Source: Diabrotica undecimpunctata
Lineage: Eukaryota; Arthropoda; Insecta; Coleoptera; Chrysomelidae
DNA: 64,000 nucleotides
Assembly: GCF_040954645.1 (NCBI RefSeq)
Contig: NC_092804.1
Coordinates: 148,003,108-148,067,107, forward strand
Direction: 5' to 3'
A model generated the notes under the pieces. That model worked only from the letters and a program-made list of their open reading frames with translations, was not told the origin of the DNA and did no database searches. Made by a program: the position numbers and the translations under genes. This document shows positions 21,967-34,093 of this stretch, one piece after another. The first letter of the stretch is position 1; every line of letters begins with the position of its first letter.

Positions 21967-24308
21967 TTACCTTGTGTGTGTGTAGCTTAATATATCGTGT
22001 AATACTTAGAGCTTATAGCACCTATTTCAGTGTAAAATTATGTTTACCATCCAAAAGTAGCCTAATATTTTTACCAACATTTTAAAATATTCAAAAGGCA
22101 ACTTTTGTGTTATGTTAATTTGGTCATTATCCCCTTATATGTTAATGATACATATTTGTACTTATGGTTGATTTCCGTAACTTAATACTCGTAGATTGTT
22201 TAAAATAAGCGAAATCTCTTTTGGAATGTCATTGTAGCTCTCAGTATGACTAACACTATTTTTTCTGAAAATGACAAAATGGTAAAAATCGATACGAGCG
22301 TTTATTCGTGATCTTACGTTTATAATATTCTAGCTGTTGCTTTCTGCACATACGATAACCTTTATTTAATATATAAAGACATCAAAAAGGGAGAAGATTA
22401 TAAATGTTCAATCTAGAACTCGATGGTTTCTCCTTTTCGCAGTGGTTATGTATTACTACCACAAAAAGATAACAAGCAAGTAGACTATATAAAACTCTAT
22501 CGAGAGACAAGTAAAATCAAAAGACAAATATACATAAATGTACGTACATTGGAATATAATAAAATATAAAAAGCTGCAAATTTAAATATTATGTGATACG
22601 AAACCGATACGACAACCAATATTGAAACGGGTTTACAAAAGGTAAACGAATTTCCGTAAAAACAAAGCTGCCTTAAAAACTAAATATTACGTGACGAGTT
22701 AAGGATATTTATATCACACAAACCAAACCGCCCGTCTACACAAGAAATTTTGAGTAGGTATGCTTAAATATGATACAATATGAAAGAACAATGACTTTAA
22801 CAACTGATCGCTACTTAAATAAAATACAAAGAAATATAATGATTTTATCATACACACCGTTCAATTATTATAATAATGATGTTAAACAAAAATGCAATCG
22901 AAAGCAAAATAATTAAATTATACTAAATGCAATTTAAAGGTAATACCTATAAACAAATGTTAATAACAATTAGCAACAGAGACATAAATATACTATAAAA
23001 TTTATAATATTCAAACGAAAGTAAAATGATCAACATAAAGTTCAATTAAAAGTTTCAAATCGCGACACAATATGAAATAATAACATCAAGTAAACGTACT
23101 TGATCTATAACAGTAACAAGATATGGTGTAATGTACTGTACCCTAATGAAATGATAGCAGCAACCGCTATCGAAAAGGACGTCTTCAACGACATACAGGA
23201 ACCAAAAAAATATTGATGATGGAGCAGCCTCTACCCCTACTAGATGGAACGCCTGATAGTGACTGAGTGCTTGATGGTGACTGAGTGCTTGTTCGTTGGG
23301 CCAAGAGTTGTTTTGTATAAGCTGACGTAAGGTGTGGGCGATAATTACCCTGAGATCTGCACTTTTAGCGAAAGACATTAATTTTTTTCATCGTTCTTTG
23401 TTAACATACAATGTCTGAAAGAACAGTCTTTTGTCTGCAACAATATATTACAACCGTTTATTGTTCTCTAGCGTCTGTGTTTTTGTATGCGGAATCTTGG
23501 TTAAATATACGGGAAGAATCAAAACTAAGACTCTCTTAGTCTCTTAATAATTTAACAAGGTTTATATAAAGTTGTGAAACTGTAACAGTAGCAGTATTAA
23601 ATTGGAGTAAAAGTATGCGTTATAATGTATACTAAAGCTTACTAATTTCCGTTTTTCTGCAATAGTTTCTTGATTATTCGTTTGAAATATCTTTTAAAGG
23701 TTAGACTTGTTTTAGTTTTATAATGGTGTAAATAATTGATCTCAATAGTTGTTGTCAAGGACTCATACCAATTTAGAATTTTAAAATAAAATGATTTCTC
23801 AATAGGAAGACTGGTATATATTGCTACTAGATAAGATTTTTTTGTTTAAAATGTAGTATCTATCTATATATAAAAGGCTATGATGACAACTTACACTGTT
23901 TGTCCAGTAAACTAACGACGCCATCTAAGAAAGAAATCTGAACTACCACCATTTGACACTTCAATCATATTTTGTTCTTGAAACGATACATTTAATAAAT
24001 AATACGGTATTAATTAAATATTAATATAATAAATAATTAATTTTTATAATATTTTTAAGGTAGAATTTAATACAAAATAATTTGAACAAAGAAATCTGAA
24101 CTACCGACATTTCAACCTATGAGTCAATTATAATTTTATTATTTATTAATGTAATTAATAAATAATATTATTAATATTTGTAAAGCACGATTTATACAAA
24201 ATAATAAAATAAGAAATAAAATTTCTGTAGTTGGTTGTAAACCATAAATCACAAGTTTAGAAGATATATAATTAAAAAGTCCTTTGGATCTACATAACAA
24301 CAGAACGT
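21967..24308. other. Long AT-rich stretch without recognised genes
   Basis: A 107-codon minus frame at 23055-23378 has no family features and includes a short repeated phrase (GACTGAGTGCTTG, twice). TCTATCTATATATAAAAGGC near 23866 recalls the 5' end of insect Helitrons but no Helitron 3' hairpin was located. The rest is featureless. Confidence 0.35.
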
Positions 24309-24365
24309 TTTCGGACTAAAAGCCCATTATCAGTGCATGTACCAGGTGTGCATGAGTCAAGCCAC

Positions 24366-24378
24366 TAAATATTTGGGT
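24366..24378 (+). repeat. 13 bp target-site duplication (left)
   Basis: TAAATATTTGGGT is identical to 25187-25199 and brackets the truncated LINE. Confidence 0.9.
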
Positions 24379-25186
24379 CTTCTTCTTTAAGTTCCATCTT
24401 CTATCAATGGTTGGAAATCATCATGGCTATGCGAACTCTGTTGACTGCCGCTTTAAAAAGTTCTGCACTACTGCATTCAAACCATTCCCTTAAGTTCTTA
24501 AGCCAGGATATTCTTCGTCTTCCCACATTTCGCTTTCCTCGGATTTTGCCTTGCATAATAAGTTGTAATAATGCGTATTTTTGCCCTCTCATCACATGTC
24601 CTAAGTACTTAAGATTTCGTCTTTTGATAGTTAATATTATTTCCGCCTCATTTCCTATCCTTCTAGTTACTTCCACGTTTGACATTCTTTGAATCCATGA
24701 TATTCGTAGGATTCTTTTGTAACACCAAAATTCAAAGGCGGCCAACTTATTCAGATGGACTTGTTTTAATGTCCACGCTTCTAAGCCATAAAGAAGATGA
24801 GAGAACACGTAACATCGAAGCATTCTCAGGCGTTCTAACCTTATATCCCGACAATAAAGAAACTTTTTAAGTTTAATGAATGATGCACGTGCTATTTCAA
24901 CGCGTGTTTTAATTTCTTTGGTTTGGTCTACATCTGATGTTATCCATGTTTCTAAGTATTTATAGTTATTAACACTCTCAATTGCAGTATCTTCAATAGT
25001 CAATTGGATATTTGCAAGAGCAGATTTAGTCATGATCATGCATTTAGTTTTCTTTAAATTTATCTTCAGTCCGTACTCATGACAGCGTTCATTAAGGCGT
25101 TGCATTACGTTCTGTAAATCATTGTTGTTATCCGTCATTATTACTGTATCTTACGTTTTGCAGACGATACAGTAATAATGAATAAT
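24379..25186 (-). mobile_element. 5'-truncated RTE-like LINE insertion with 5' inversion
   Basis: The minus frame 25138-24404 (244 residues) is the RT C-terminal region: KINLKKTKCMIMTKS, NYKYLETWITSDVDQTKEI, LLYGLEAWTLKQ, YKRILRISWIQRMSNVEVTR, NLKYLGHVMRG and GRRRISWLKNLREWF. It ends in a (GAA)n-type tail at 24379-24390. At the 5' end the YADD-coding piece (TTTTGCAGACGATACAGTAA) appears on the opposite strand at 25154-25185 and overlaps the forward copy, which is the mark of twin priming. A 13 bp duplication flanks it. Confidence 0.9.
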
Positions 25187-25199
25187 TAAATATTTGGGT
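25187..25199 (+). repeat. 13 bp target-site duplication (right)
   Basis: It is identical to 24366-24378. Confidence 0.9.
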
Positions 25200-25570
25200 A
25201 AAAACCCTTAAAATGTTACAAAATTTGTATGACAACGTAAGACTCCCAATTTTGGGGTTTAAGTAAGAGATGAAGAGATAACTGGTAGTCTATCTCTCAA
25301 GAAATACTTCAGCAATGGAATTAACAGATGGTCAGATATGTTAATTCCATTGCTGAACAAGTCACAGTTGACAGTCATTGTTAACAAGTACAAGAAGAAG
25401 AAGAAGAAGTTTTTTCTTGTAATATGTATCCTTCCTTTAATCTTTTCATTGTTGTCTACGGTGACTAGTGAGTCTAGTACGTAAAATTTTTAACACTTTA
25501 AATATTGTAATCATGGTTAGATTCTGTAAGTCTCTCATTTCTGTTGATTGGCTAACATTTATATACTGTT
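25200..25570. other. Spacer with inverted phrase and (AAG)n
   Basis: CAGCAATGGAATTAACA (25310) and TTAATTCCATTGCTG (25339) form an inverted repeat. (AAG)n lies at 25391-25409. No gene was seen. Confidence 0.4.
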
Positions 25571-28110
25571 AAACGGGGTAACTTTACATCATTTTTTTAG
25601 TTCACTCGAAAAAGATCTGAACTTTTTATTATAAATATCTATTGAACAGATTGTAATATAGCTCTTAATATAGCTATTTTTTAGACATATTGCATAATTA
25701 AAAGAACAATCTAGTTTTATTAATGGTGTATACCCTAGAAAAGTGATACTTTGCACCACTCGTTATTTTGATAATATTTTACTAGATAATGCTTGCTTGT
25801 GCGTAGTAGGATATCCTTCTATAGTATTTTAAACTTTGCACCAATTAAACACAAAAAAATGTTCTTTTGCCTCGTTCTTTAAATTTAGACCTACCTACAT
25901 TTATGAAAGAAGCGTAAAAGTAAAGAGCATTGTTAAAGTTTAAATAAACAAATTTTATTATAACGACAATAGTGAAGATACTAAGTTTGAAACTGATCTC
26001 ACCACAATTTGTCATATTCTGGAACAATGGACAATCCTCGTCTGGAAATTTTCTTAGGAAGGTTTATGTTGCCAATTACATTGTCGTACGAATACCATAT
26101 TTTGTCGCATCTTTCTGACCATTTCCAAAACTTTAACGATTTTGCCATAGCATTTTGAAAAATAAAACGTACTCACCATTATTTTTTTAACATCATCTAA
26201 TTTAGAGTTTTTAATTTTTTCAGCAATATCTGTTCCAAGAGAATCTGAGGCGAGTTTTTTTATTAAATTCGCTTTCTTCTTCCATCTCTTGCAGCTTATT
26301 TATTTTATCGTTTGATGAATCTCTGCCTAGTGAAAAGTGGTCGTCCAAAACAATGTCCTTCTCTGAATCATCTACGATTTCTGGCTCAACAGCTTGATAA
26401 GATGTAGAAATAGATGCTTCAGTGAGACAGTTAGATCTTTTAAACTGATTTCAGAATGGACAGTACTTTGTCCTGCTGGAACAGTTATTTTCTTTTTGGT
26501 ACTAAGTATCTTAAACTGTGTGGCTTCCTGTCTTTTATCTTCTAAATACCATATTAAGTGTTTTTGATATCCGAGCAACTTTGTTTATTATTATTTGTTG
26601 TATCACTGCCAGTTATCACATAAGATTGCTGAGTTGTTTTTAACCGCTCCAAGAGCTGTACACTGATGTTACATTCTAAGGAACGATACCACATTTTATA
26701 AATTTCGACTTTAATATCTCATCGCTATTCTTTTGTATTTTTTCGATTAATGACCGTAAAAGCGTTGAAAAATGCTGTTTCTCAAGTACATTTGATCTAC
26801 TTCCTACATGGGTTTCCTTATATTCAGATAAAATTTTCCTCCGGGCTTTTTTAATTGGGACAAATAATGCAACATCAAGCGGTTGTGTAACGTGGGTGCT
26901 ATTCGTAGACAAACATCCAAACACAAATCCAAAACTTTAATATTAATATGAGAAGACAAATTGTCTCCTAAAAACGACCTTCTTTTCCTGATTTTTTTTA
27001 AGCCTGGGCAATAGAATAATGTTAAACCAATTTACAAATGTCTGTGATTCAAACCAACCAGATGCAGTATTTGCATAACGAGTACTAGGGGGCCATTTTC
27101 AGTCCATGTGTCCCATAATTGGGATTTGTACACCACATAAGGAGGTAGTAGTTTACCAGCTACATTTCCACACATCTAAATCTTTGTTTTAAATTTTCTA
27201 TGTATTCAGTCATTTGGTCTACATTGAGTGCTGCTCTACTTCTTTTTATGTTTGAGGCTATTCTTGCAGTAAGGTCCTTATGACCACTTAAAAATAATTT
27301 GACCCAATCCATACCTGGAGTATTATCCTTAAAACAAGTTATTTTTTCCCTTAGCGATTTAAATAAATATTGATTATTTGTCGCAATTCCATTCCAGTAA
27401 CAGGAAAACCAGCATCACTAAGACTATGAATGCATTGTACGAAGCACCTTTCCTCTTCGCAAGAGAATATTGGTGGGTATACAGGTTTTCTAGCGTGTAC
27501 TGCTTTTAATTTGTAAAAAAATAGTTCTCCTTAGAATGTTAAAGGATTCAGCGGCAACTCTTGTACTCATGCCATCTTTTACTGCTGACAAACTTGCTTC
27601 AAATCTTCTTCTAAGTAGTCTGCATATTTGCGAGATCCCAGTTTCCTTTTATAACGTCTGGGCATTTTCTAAAAACCATTTTCCTATTTAACTTTTACTC
27701 TTGGGGATACTTTGCACGACTTGCAAGTTGGCGGTGCAAAGTATACCCAATTCCACGTGTTAAGTACACATGTAAACAATGTTTTTTTTGTTATTGCTAT
27801 CCTGGTTTCTAAAAATCGCAATCGGTTATGGTATATGCCATTATGCCATTACACGTGTACTTACCAATTTTTGTCCGCTGGAACTGTCTGCACGGTATGA
27901 TTTTGCAAAGCCAGAAAATAATAGAATTTCGAGGTTATTATTCGAACCGTTGTTGCTGATAAATATCTGGCGACCGAGGGGACAGTCGCGCGCGTCCTTC
28001 TGACGTACTGTAATGTTGTCTATGTGTTCTAAGAGTACATAGTACAAATATCTAAACAAAATTGAGCGTAGGTTTACAGAAAATATAGTCAGTGCAAAGT
28101 AACCCCGTTT
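25571..28110 (-). mobile_element. Pogo-like DNA transposon relic
   Basis: AAACGGGGTAACTTTACAT (25571-25589) and the reverse complement of 28092-28110 match at 16 of 19 positions and are the probable ends. The motif ACTTTGCAC recurs in subterminal positions on both sides (25748, 25833, 27709, and inverted at 27734 and 28092). The middle encodes a decayed DDE_1-type transposase on the minus strand. A TA duplication expected for this group is not obvious. Confidence 0.55.
26100..27665 (-). pseudogene. Pogo/Tigger-type transposase, decayed
   Basis: The minus-strand ATG at 27665 opens MPRRYKRKLGSRKYADY, a Psq-like N-terminus. Frame changes follow through VKDGMSTRVAAESFNI. The central part near 27050 shows SGWFESQTFVNWFN, then FLGDNLSSHI (second catalytic D), and the 26924-26676 frame gives NSTHVTQPLDVALFVPIKKA, the classic DDE_1 block after it. 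The C-terminal region is Ser/Lys-rich. Numerous stops and shifts make it inactive. Confidence 0.7.
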
Positions 28111-29417
28111 TCCGGTGCCTATTTTGTTTTCATATCCATTCATTTTTAGGCCACTATTTTGAGCCAATTTTCTATCGGGACAGTTTATTATATTTGATTT
28201 ACTTTCACATCTCACCGTCGAATAAAAATATACGACAAACCAAGTATATTTCAGATTTATTGCTGTCTTTCACATTTTTAATATTTATTATGATACAATG
28301 AATTACAAAATAACACGTTTTTACAAAACAAAGAGTCTGACATGGTGAATTATCCACACAAAGTTGTTGGCTTGGGATATTTATTAGCCTGTTTTAGAAT
28401 TCCTTTGAAGAGCGAAATGCTTGCCGGACAAAACATTGGATGTAAGCTTTGTTTAACCAAATGGACCTAAGTGGTCTATAACTCAGTCTTTTATTCAAAA
28501 TTGTTCCGCACTTCTTGTATTTTTAACTGTTTGAGTTAAATTATGGTTTTTTTGGATACAGGAGTGTCGGTTTCATTTTATTTAGTTGTTTACAGATTTT
28601 GTTCTGTCTTTTTAAATACCCTTTTAATAATACGGGAATAAAAATTACAAATCCTAAAAATAATATTGAAAATTTTTTTAAACTAAAGCTTATGCCGTAT
28701 TTTAAATTTAATAACGAATGAACTAAAAAACTTTTTCCAAGCGTTTATGTTTTAGCGTTTTTATATTTTGTGCTTATATTTTGAATGGTAGTACAAGTAT
28801 TTTGGAAGCAAACGTGTCAAATATTTGTGGAGTGTACATTTTGCTCCCATTTTGGAAATAAAGCAGGATGGTTAAAGGTATAAAATTAATTTTGCTGCCC
28901 TTTCGGCCAGCTAAGGATTACGAAGATTTTTTTACAATTCTCATGACTTTTCACTCATGAGTTTTACTTCTCTGCTAGTAGGTTTTCATTTCAGCGAGGA
29001 GCTGGGATAGTGAGAAAAATACGGTTTTTATTAGATTTCACTTTATCTCTGAGACCTTGATAATCTTAGAGGTAGTATTTTTGTTTGTTGCAAATATTTT
29101 TTGATCTGGCTTGCCCATTTTGAATAATATGATGATCTTAAGATTGAATAGTAAATGCGATAGGTATTTCTTTGAGGATTCATACGTTCTGGGTGAATAT
29201 AAAACATTCTCCGCTTTCTTATGTTATTAATAATGTCTTCCAAGTACTTGTATAACTCATGATTGTATCTTCATAGGAATTTTTTATTTTCCTTGATTAG
29301 TTCTAAAATGTTTCTCAAAATTTCCTTGTCTTTAATTTCATTTGTTTTCCTAATGGTTCTTTTTTTTTACCATATTTAAACATTTGGATACATATAGGAC
29401 TGATGGACTGATTATTG
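28111..29417. other. AT-rich spacer, nothing recognised
   Basis: No ORF, RNA gene or paired repeat was found that would hold up. Confidence 0.4.
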
Positions 29418-29464
29418 TAAAGGGTGTTTTTTATTAGAAGTATAGAAATTTAAAATGAAATAAA

Positions 29465-30038
29465 ACAAAGATAATCTTTATAAATAAATACATGAAGGTC
29501 ACTAACAGCACACAAATAGCGGCACCACAAGATCTGGTGACAGAAGCACACACATTCGAAGGGGTCTCGGAGTTTATATATCTTGGAACACAACTAAATA
29601 ACAGCAACCTAGTAAACGTAGAAATTAAGAGAAGTATATACCTGGCGAACAGAGCTTACGTTGGCCTAAAGCAGCTCTTAATATTACACATAATTAGCAG
29701 AAAAACCAAGATACTAATATATGAAACTCTTATTAAACCTGTCATGACATACGCGTCACAGATATGGACTATGGTAAAAAGCGACGAAGAACAAGGAGTA
29801 CAAGAAAGCGGGATATGGTGCAGGCGCTACAATTTTGAGTTGTATCAGTGCTATGAAAAATGCAACATCTTCCGGTCTATTAAAATTAATAGACTAAGGT
29901 GGCTAGGACACCTTGAAAGAATGGTCACTGGAGACACCCAAAGACAGATATTATATCAAGAGCCAGTAGGAACCAGGAAGAGAGGCCGGCCAAGATCTAG
30001 ATTTAAAACTTAAGTCAAAGATAACTTGAGGAATCTAG
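29465..30038 (+). pseudogene. RTE-like LINE C-terminal fragment nested in the mariner element
   Basis: The 173-residue frame (29492-30013) has EFIYLGTQLNNSNLVNVEIK, ILIYETLIKPVMTYASQIWT, NRLRWLGHLERM and TRKRGRPRSRF, the tail of the LINE RT ORF. It ends right where the mariner transposase 3' part (CDLTP-like) begins at 30041. Confidence 0.8.
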
Positions 30039-30040
30039 GG

Positions 30041-30875
30041 TGTTAAATCGCACGATCTTAGAGACCAATTCACGGTCCAAAACGTGAAACTATGCGATTA
30101 CCAAACGTTTCCTCCAATAAATCAATTGTGGCACGAGCTGTGTGTCATGTGTGCAGGCTTATTGAAATGACAGCTCCTGCACATTATAATTGTTCAATTG
30201 GGAAATAAAAAAGGCAGTAATCATGGCTCTATAGTAGCAACCGTTGACTGTAACGTTCTGCCCAGCATCGTTTTTGAAAAAGTACGGTCCAATGATTCTA
30301 CCAGACCATAAAGCACACCAAACAGTAAGTTTTTCTGGATGTAATGCTTTTTCAACATTCATTTGAGGATATCTTAACTCCAAATAGGGCAGTTTTGTTT
30401 GTTGACATAGCCATTCAACCAAAAGTGGCAACCTGGTTTTGGACCCACTCACCGAATCTACGAATCTACAACTTGCTAGGTAATGATGTACCTTCAATTC
30501 TTGCATACGTTGGATTTTGTAAGTACGCAAAGTAAGATTTTTCTGCAAAATCTTCCACTAAGTCAATGGACACGTTTGCAACTGCTGTGCATGATGGCAG
30601 ATAGACTGATTCGGGCCTTCTTGTATGCTGCGCTCTACAGGAGTAACAACTTCTGTACACACTGTACGACGTTTCTGTGGATGCATATTATCATTTATAG
30701 TAAACTTGGTGTAAAAACGTTCCATGGTTATTCGAATTACTTGCTCTGATGGAATATTATGTTGACCATAAAATGGACGTAATGCGCGATACGTATTTCG
30801 AATAGAACCACAATTTTCAAAATGAATTTGTACAATTTGAAAGCGTTGTTCAGGCGTCAAGTCTATTCATGCTGA
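30041..30875 (-). pseudogene. Mariner/Tc3-like transposase, truncated
   Basis: The minus-strand N-terminus TPEQRFQIVQIHFENCGSIR, then RALRPFYGQHNIPSEQVIR and NPQ-like QKRRTV, is the paired HTH of this insect family. After an internal deletion come HPEKLTVWCALWSGRIIGPY, GQNVTVNGCYYRAM and NNYNVQELSFQ. The last is where the second catalytic D block (QQDGA) would follow, but a stop replaces it. The reading continues in another frame as TCHTARATIDLLEETFGNRI, then is cut by the LINE. It is inactive. Confidence 0.8.
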
Positions 30876-30984
30876 AATGTCAAACTAAACTTAACATAAA
30901 TTACTTGAAAGCTGTCAAAATGGCCGACAGGTCAAAAAGTGTTACCAACTTACATTTCTATACCTATAAAAAAAACACCCTTTA

Positions 30985-31440
30985 TTATAGCGACAGAGTT
31001 TTATGTTTAAAAATAAGCTTTTGTTTTGTACTTTGTCTTGTCTTTGCACAGATTAAATGTCCCATCTAATTTTGAACATCTACTTTCAATCTCAGCATTC
31101 TTTGAACCCTCAGGTTTAATATACTCTCCAAATTTTTTTGACTGTTTGAATTTGTCTTGTTGAATTTTCATAAAACAAGCTGCATTTTTAATGTTTGTAA
31201 TAAACTTCATTTTATCTTGTGCTACTTTTTTATTGACTTTCTAACAATCTTCTTTAAGACACAGTTGAGCAGTAAAAAAGGAATCAGGTCACTTTCTCTG
31301 ACTACTGTACGGGTTTCTTTATTTTGGATCCTTTACTTTGGATATGATTACTACTACTACTCTAAGTTTTACCTTGGGTACCATATTTTTTTTTTAAAAA
31401 AGGTGGTAATCAACTTTTTGCAGCAATCCATAAACTAACA
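30985..31440. other. Spacer
   Basis: Two short frames (31007-31210 minus, 31157-31438 plus) have no recognisable content. Confidence 0.35.
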
Positions 31441-32185
31441 GTACTTATATGACAGAATGAATTGGTACCACAAGAGTGGCTAAAGGGAATAATATGTCCA
31501 TTGCCTAAAAAGGGTGATTAACTGGAGTGTAAGAATTATAGAAGCATCACTCTGTTAGTATCTGTGTATAAAATCTAAGGCAATGTATTGTTTAAAAGAC
31601 TTAAACATTCTACAAAAGATATTGTTGGTCAATATCAATGCGGCTTTACTCCTGGAAAGTCAACTTCACATCAAATTCAAGCACATAGGCAGATTCTAGA
31701 AAAATCACTAAAATATAACATAGATACACACCATCTCTTCGTCGATTTCAAAGCAGCCTATGACGTCGTGAAAAGAACTGCATTAGATAATGCAGTGATA
31801 GACTTTGGGATCCCACCTAAGTTAGTTAAGTTGACCCAACTAACAATGCAAAACGTAAGCTCATGCGTTGGAATTGAAGGAGAAAACTCTACGTTATACG
31901 TTATTTGACATTAATAATGGTCTTGGACAGGGGGACGCGCTGGCGTGTCTCCTCTTTAATATTGCCTCGGAAAAGGCAATCGGACAATTAAATATTAGAA
32001 TGAATGGAACTATTTTTATTAGATCGACGCAAATTCACGCATTCGCTGACGATATACTTATGGTGGGCAGAAGTATGAGAGACATGGTGAGTGTTTCACA
32101 AGGCTTGCGGACGCGGCAAGTGAATTAGGACTTGTGGTAAACGAGGAAAAAACCAAATATATGTTAGTTTCTAAAAACCTCTGAA

Positions 32186-32878
32186 ATATCGATTGTTATA
32201 TGAAATAATGCGATTTGGAATAGTTTTCTGGGGGGGGGGGGGGGGGGAGTGGTAACGCTGAACAGGTTTTTATATTACAAAAAAGAGCAATCAGAACTCT
32301 ACTTAACTTGAAATACAGGGATTTATGTAGAGGTAATTTCAAAAAGCTAAACATACTAACAATGGCTGGAACATACATATATGAATGCTTACTTTTCATT
32401 TTTAACAATAGACATAAATTCTTGAAACACATAACAAACCATAATACTAATACATGAAACAATCTCATAAACTATAATATACTATATAGATTAACAGCAT
32501 ATGAGAAAACCACAGAATATGCCTGTATTAAATTCTTTAATAAACTGCCTTACCGCATTAAAATAGAAACTGACATAAATAAATATAGAATGTCTGTTCA
32601 ACAGTTGCTCATACACCTTGAATCGTACAAAGTGGAAGAATACCTTCAAGCTGACCTGCAGGAGAACTGAGGGCTCTTATCTGAATCTAAATGTCACTGT
32701 TATTATCATTATATTTTAATATTACTTTTATGTTAAGAGTAGGTTGTTACAGTAACCATTATAAATTGTAATTGACACCATTATCTCTATTGACAATTTA
32801 TATTTGTGTGTAACTTGTGAATTCTGAGAATAAAGCTTTTTTTATTCTATTCTATTCTATTCTCTTCTATTCTATCCA
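32186..32878 (+). mobile_element. 5'-truncated jockey-like LINE nested in the RTE
   Basis: Across frames it reads MRFGIVFW, a poly-G interruption, then QVFILQKRAIRTLLNLKYRD, LTMAGTYIYECLLF, INYNILYRLTAYEKTTEYAC and FFNKLPYRIK, the C-terminal end of jockey-clade RT ORFs. The 3' UTR ends in AATAAAGC and a (TATTC)n tail at 32846-32878. The host LINE continues directly after the tail. Confidence 0.8.
32230..32247 (+). repeat. Poly-G tract of 18
   Basis: An uninterrupted run of 18 G lies where the LINE protein would read FWG. It is unusual in such AT-rich DNA and prone to length error in sequencing. Confidence 0.9.
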
Positions 32879-33419
32879 ACAGAGAATTAAAATTAACAAC
32901 CATACCTTTGAACAAGTCAAAGAATTCACATATCTGTAAACGCAAGAAACAAGACAAGCAACGAAATAAAAAGACGCATAGCAATAGCAAAAACACTTAA
33001 AAAATTAAAATATAAAATATATAAATATAAAATATATAAAATGTAAACGTGCAGTAAAGCTCAATATATACAAGACCTTAATAAGACCGGTTTTGATATA
33101 TGTGGTTAAAACGTGGACTTTATCTCGAAATCTTCAGATATTGTGAAATTCGTTAAAGTGCAGAGACTTAGATCGGCTGAACACATTGCTAGGATGTCAG
33201 ACCACGAATACACGAAAAAATTAACATTTTTAAAACCAGAGGACACAAGAAGTAGAGGAAGACCACGAAGGAGATAGATTGATGATGTGGAAGAAGACCT
33301 ACAGATTCTAAGGGTCAGAAGATGTAGGGAAGTTGCCAGGCATCGACAGGGATGGCGACTTCTTTGTGAGCACGCCAAGATCCACAATGAATTGTCAAGC
33401 CACATATGGTGATACGATA

Positions 33420-33790
33420 TTTTTTAGAGGGACATCGGTTAAGATTATAGTTTTTTTATCTAAGCTGAATTCGGAAAGGGTATTTTTATTGATTTTCTAT
33501 CGATTGTGTCATAGGCTTTTTGAAAGTCAACGAAGATCACAACAAAATTTTTTGATCGTGATTTAGCATATGTTATTTCCTATGTATTCCGTAGAAAAAC
33601 ATTTAAAGAAACCACAATATTTGGAACATAGGAGAGTTTTAAGTGGCATCCAAAAGCTGTGAAATATAATATTGTTTTTTTTGTATCTTTAAATCTGTCT
33701 ATAAATCGTTCGAAAATTTAAACAATCTGAATTAGTCTGGGATGATTCCTGCCTTATATCCGTCTGCGTTATTAAATCATAACATTGTGA
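33420..33790 (-). pseudogene. LINE RT scrap (motif A)
   Basis: The minus strand of 33490-33545 reads VIFVDFQKAYDTIDRKSI, RT motif A of an RTE-like LINE. Flanking frames are degraded. Confidence 0.55.
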
Positions 33791-33812
33791 GTGACTCTCT
33801 TCCAAATATTAT

Positions 33813-34068
33813 GTGAATAGTTTTATTTTATCCTTAAGAATTATGAAAATGGAAAATGACATCTTGCTTCCATTATCCTGTTATATAGCACATTATCCTA
33901 CTTTGAAAGTATACTCGTACGAAATTTATACTTACGTCGGTATTCTACATTTACCTGGATTAGTATCTTTTATCCTGGAGTCTACGAGATGTGCTTTAGC
34001 AGAAAAACATAAAAGAAGATATCTACATAAAATATTTACATTACAATTAATTTTATTTTTAACAGACA
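33813..34068 (+). repeat. Unclassified repeat, related to 36860-36960
   Basis: The phrase CTACATTTACCTGGATTAGT here and CTACATCTACCTGGATTATT at 36877 are followed by similar text (TATCCTGGAGTCT with ATTATGGTCTCCC; GCAGAAAAACATAAAAGAAG with GCGAAAAAATACAAGAGAAT). The family is unknown. Confidence 0.4.
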
Positions 34069-34093
34069 GATTATATATATATATATATATATA

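Larger units (their letters stand above)
29420..30982 (-). mobile_element. Mariner-like transposon with TA duplication, carrying a LINE fragment
   Basis: The ends AAGGGTGTTTTTTATTAGAA (29420) and the inverted AAGGGTGTTTTTTTTATAGG (ending 30982) are followed on both sides by a shared TATAGAAAT phrase, and both are flanked by TA (29418-29419 and 30983-30984). This end type is familiar from insect Tc3/mariner-like elements. The transposase is on the minus strand in the right part. A plus-strand LINE piece occupies 29465-30038. Confidence 0.75.
31441..33405 (+). pseudogene. RTE-like LINE, RT to C-terminus, split by another LINE
   Basis: Plus-strand blocks are NELVPQEW-like start, CGFTPGKSTSHQIQAHRQIL, HLFVDFKAAYDVVKRTALDN (motif A), LGQGDALACLLFNIA, IHAFADDILMVGRSM (FADD in place of YADD) and VVNEEKTKYMLVSKN. 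At about 32185 another LINE interrupts. The frame family resumes at 32880 with NNHTFEQVKEFTYL, RLRSAEHIARMSDHEYTKKL, RSRGRPRRR and WRLLCEHAKIHNELSSH. Several stops are present and the 5' half is missing. Confidence 0.85.

Noticed and set aside
23055..23378. 107-codon minus frame
   Set aside because: No domain, no splice or promoter context, with a short internal repeat. Not supported as a gene.
24309..24333. Minus-strand CTGATAA, stem and GAAAA
   Set aside because: Core A9/G8 pattern is off and helix I has no partner. At most a decayed motif.
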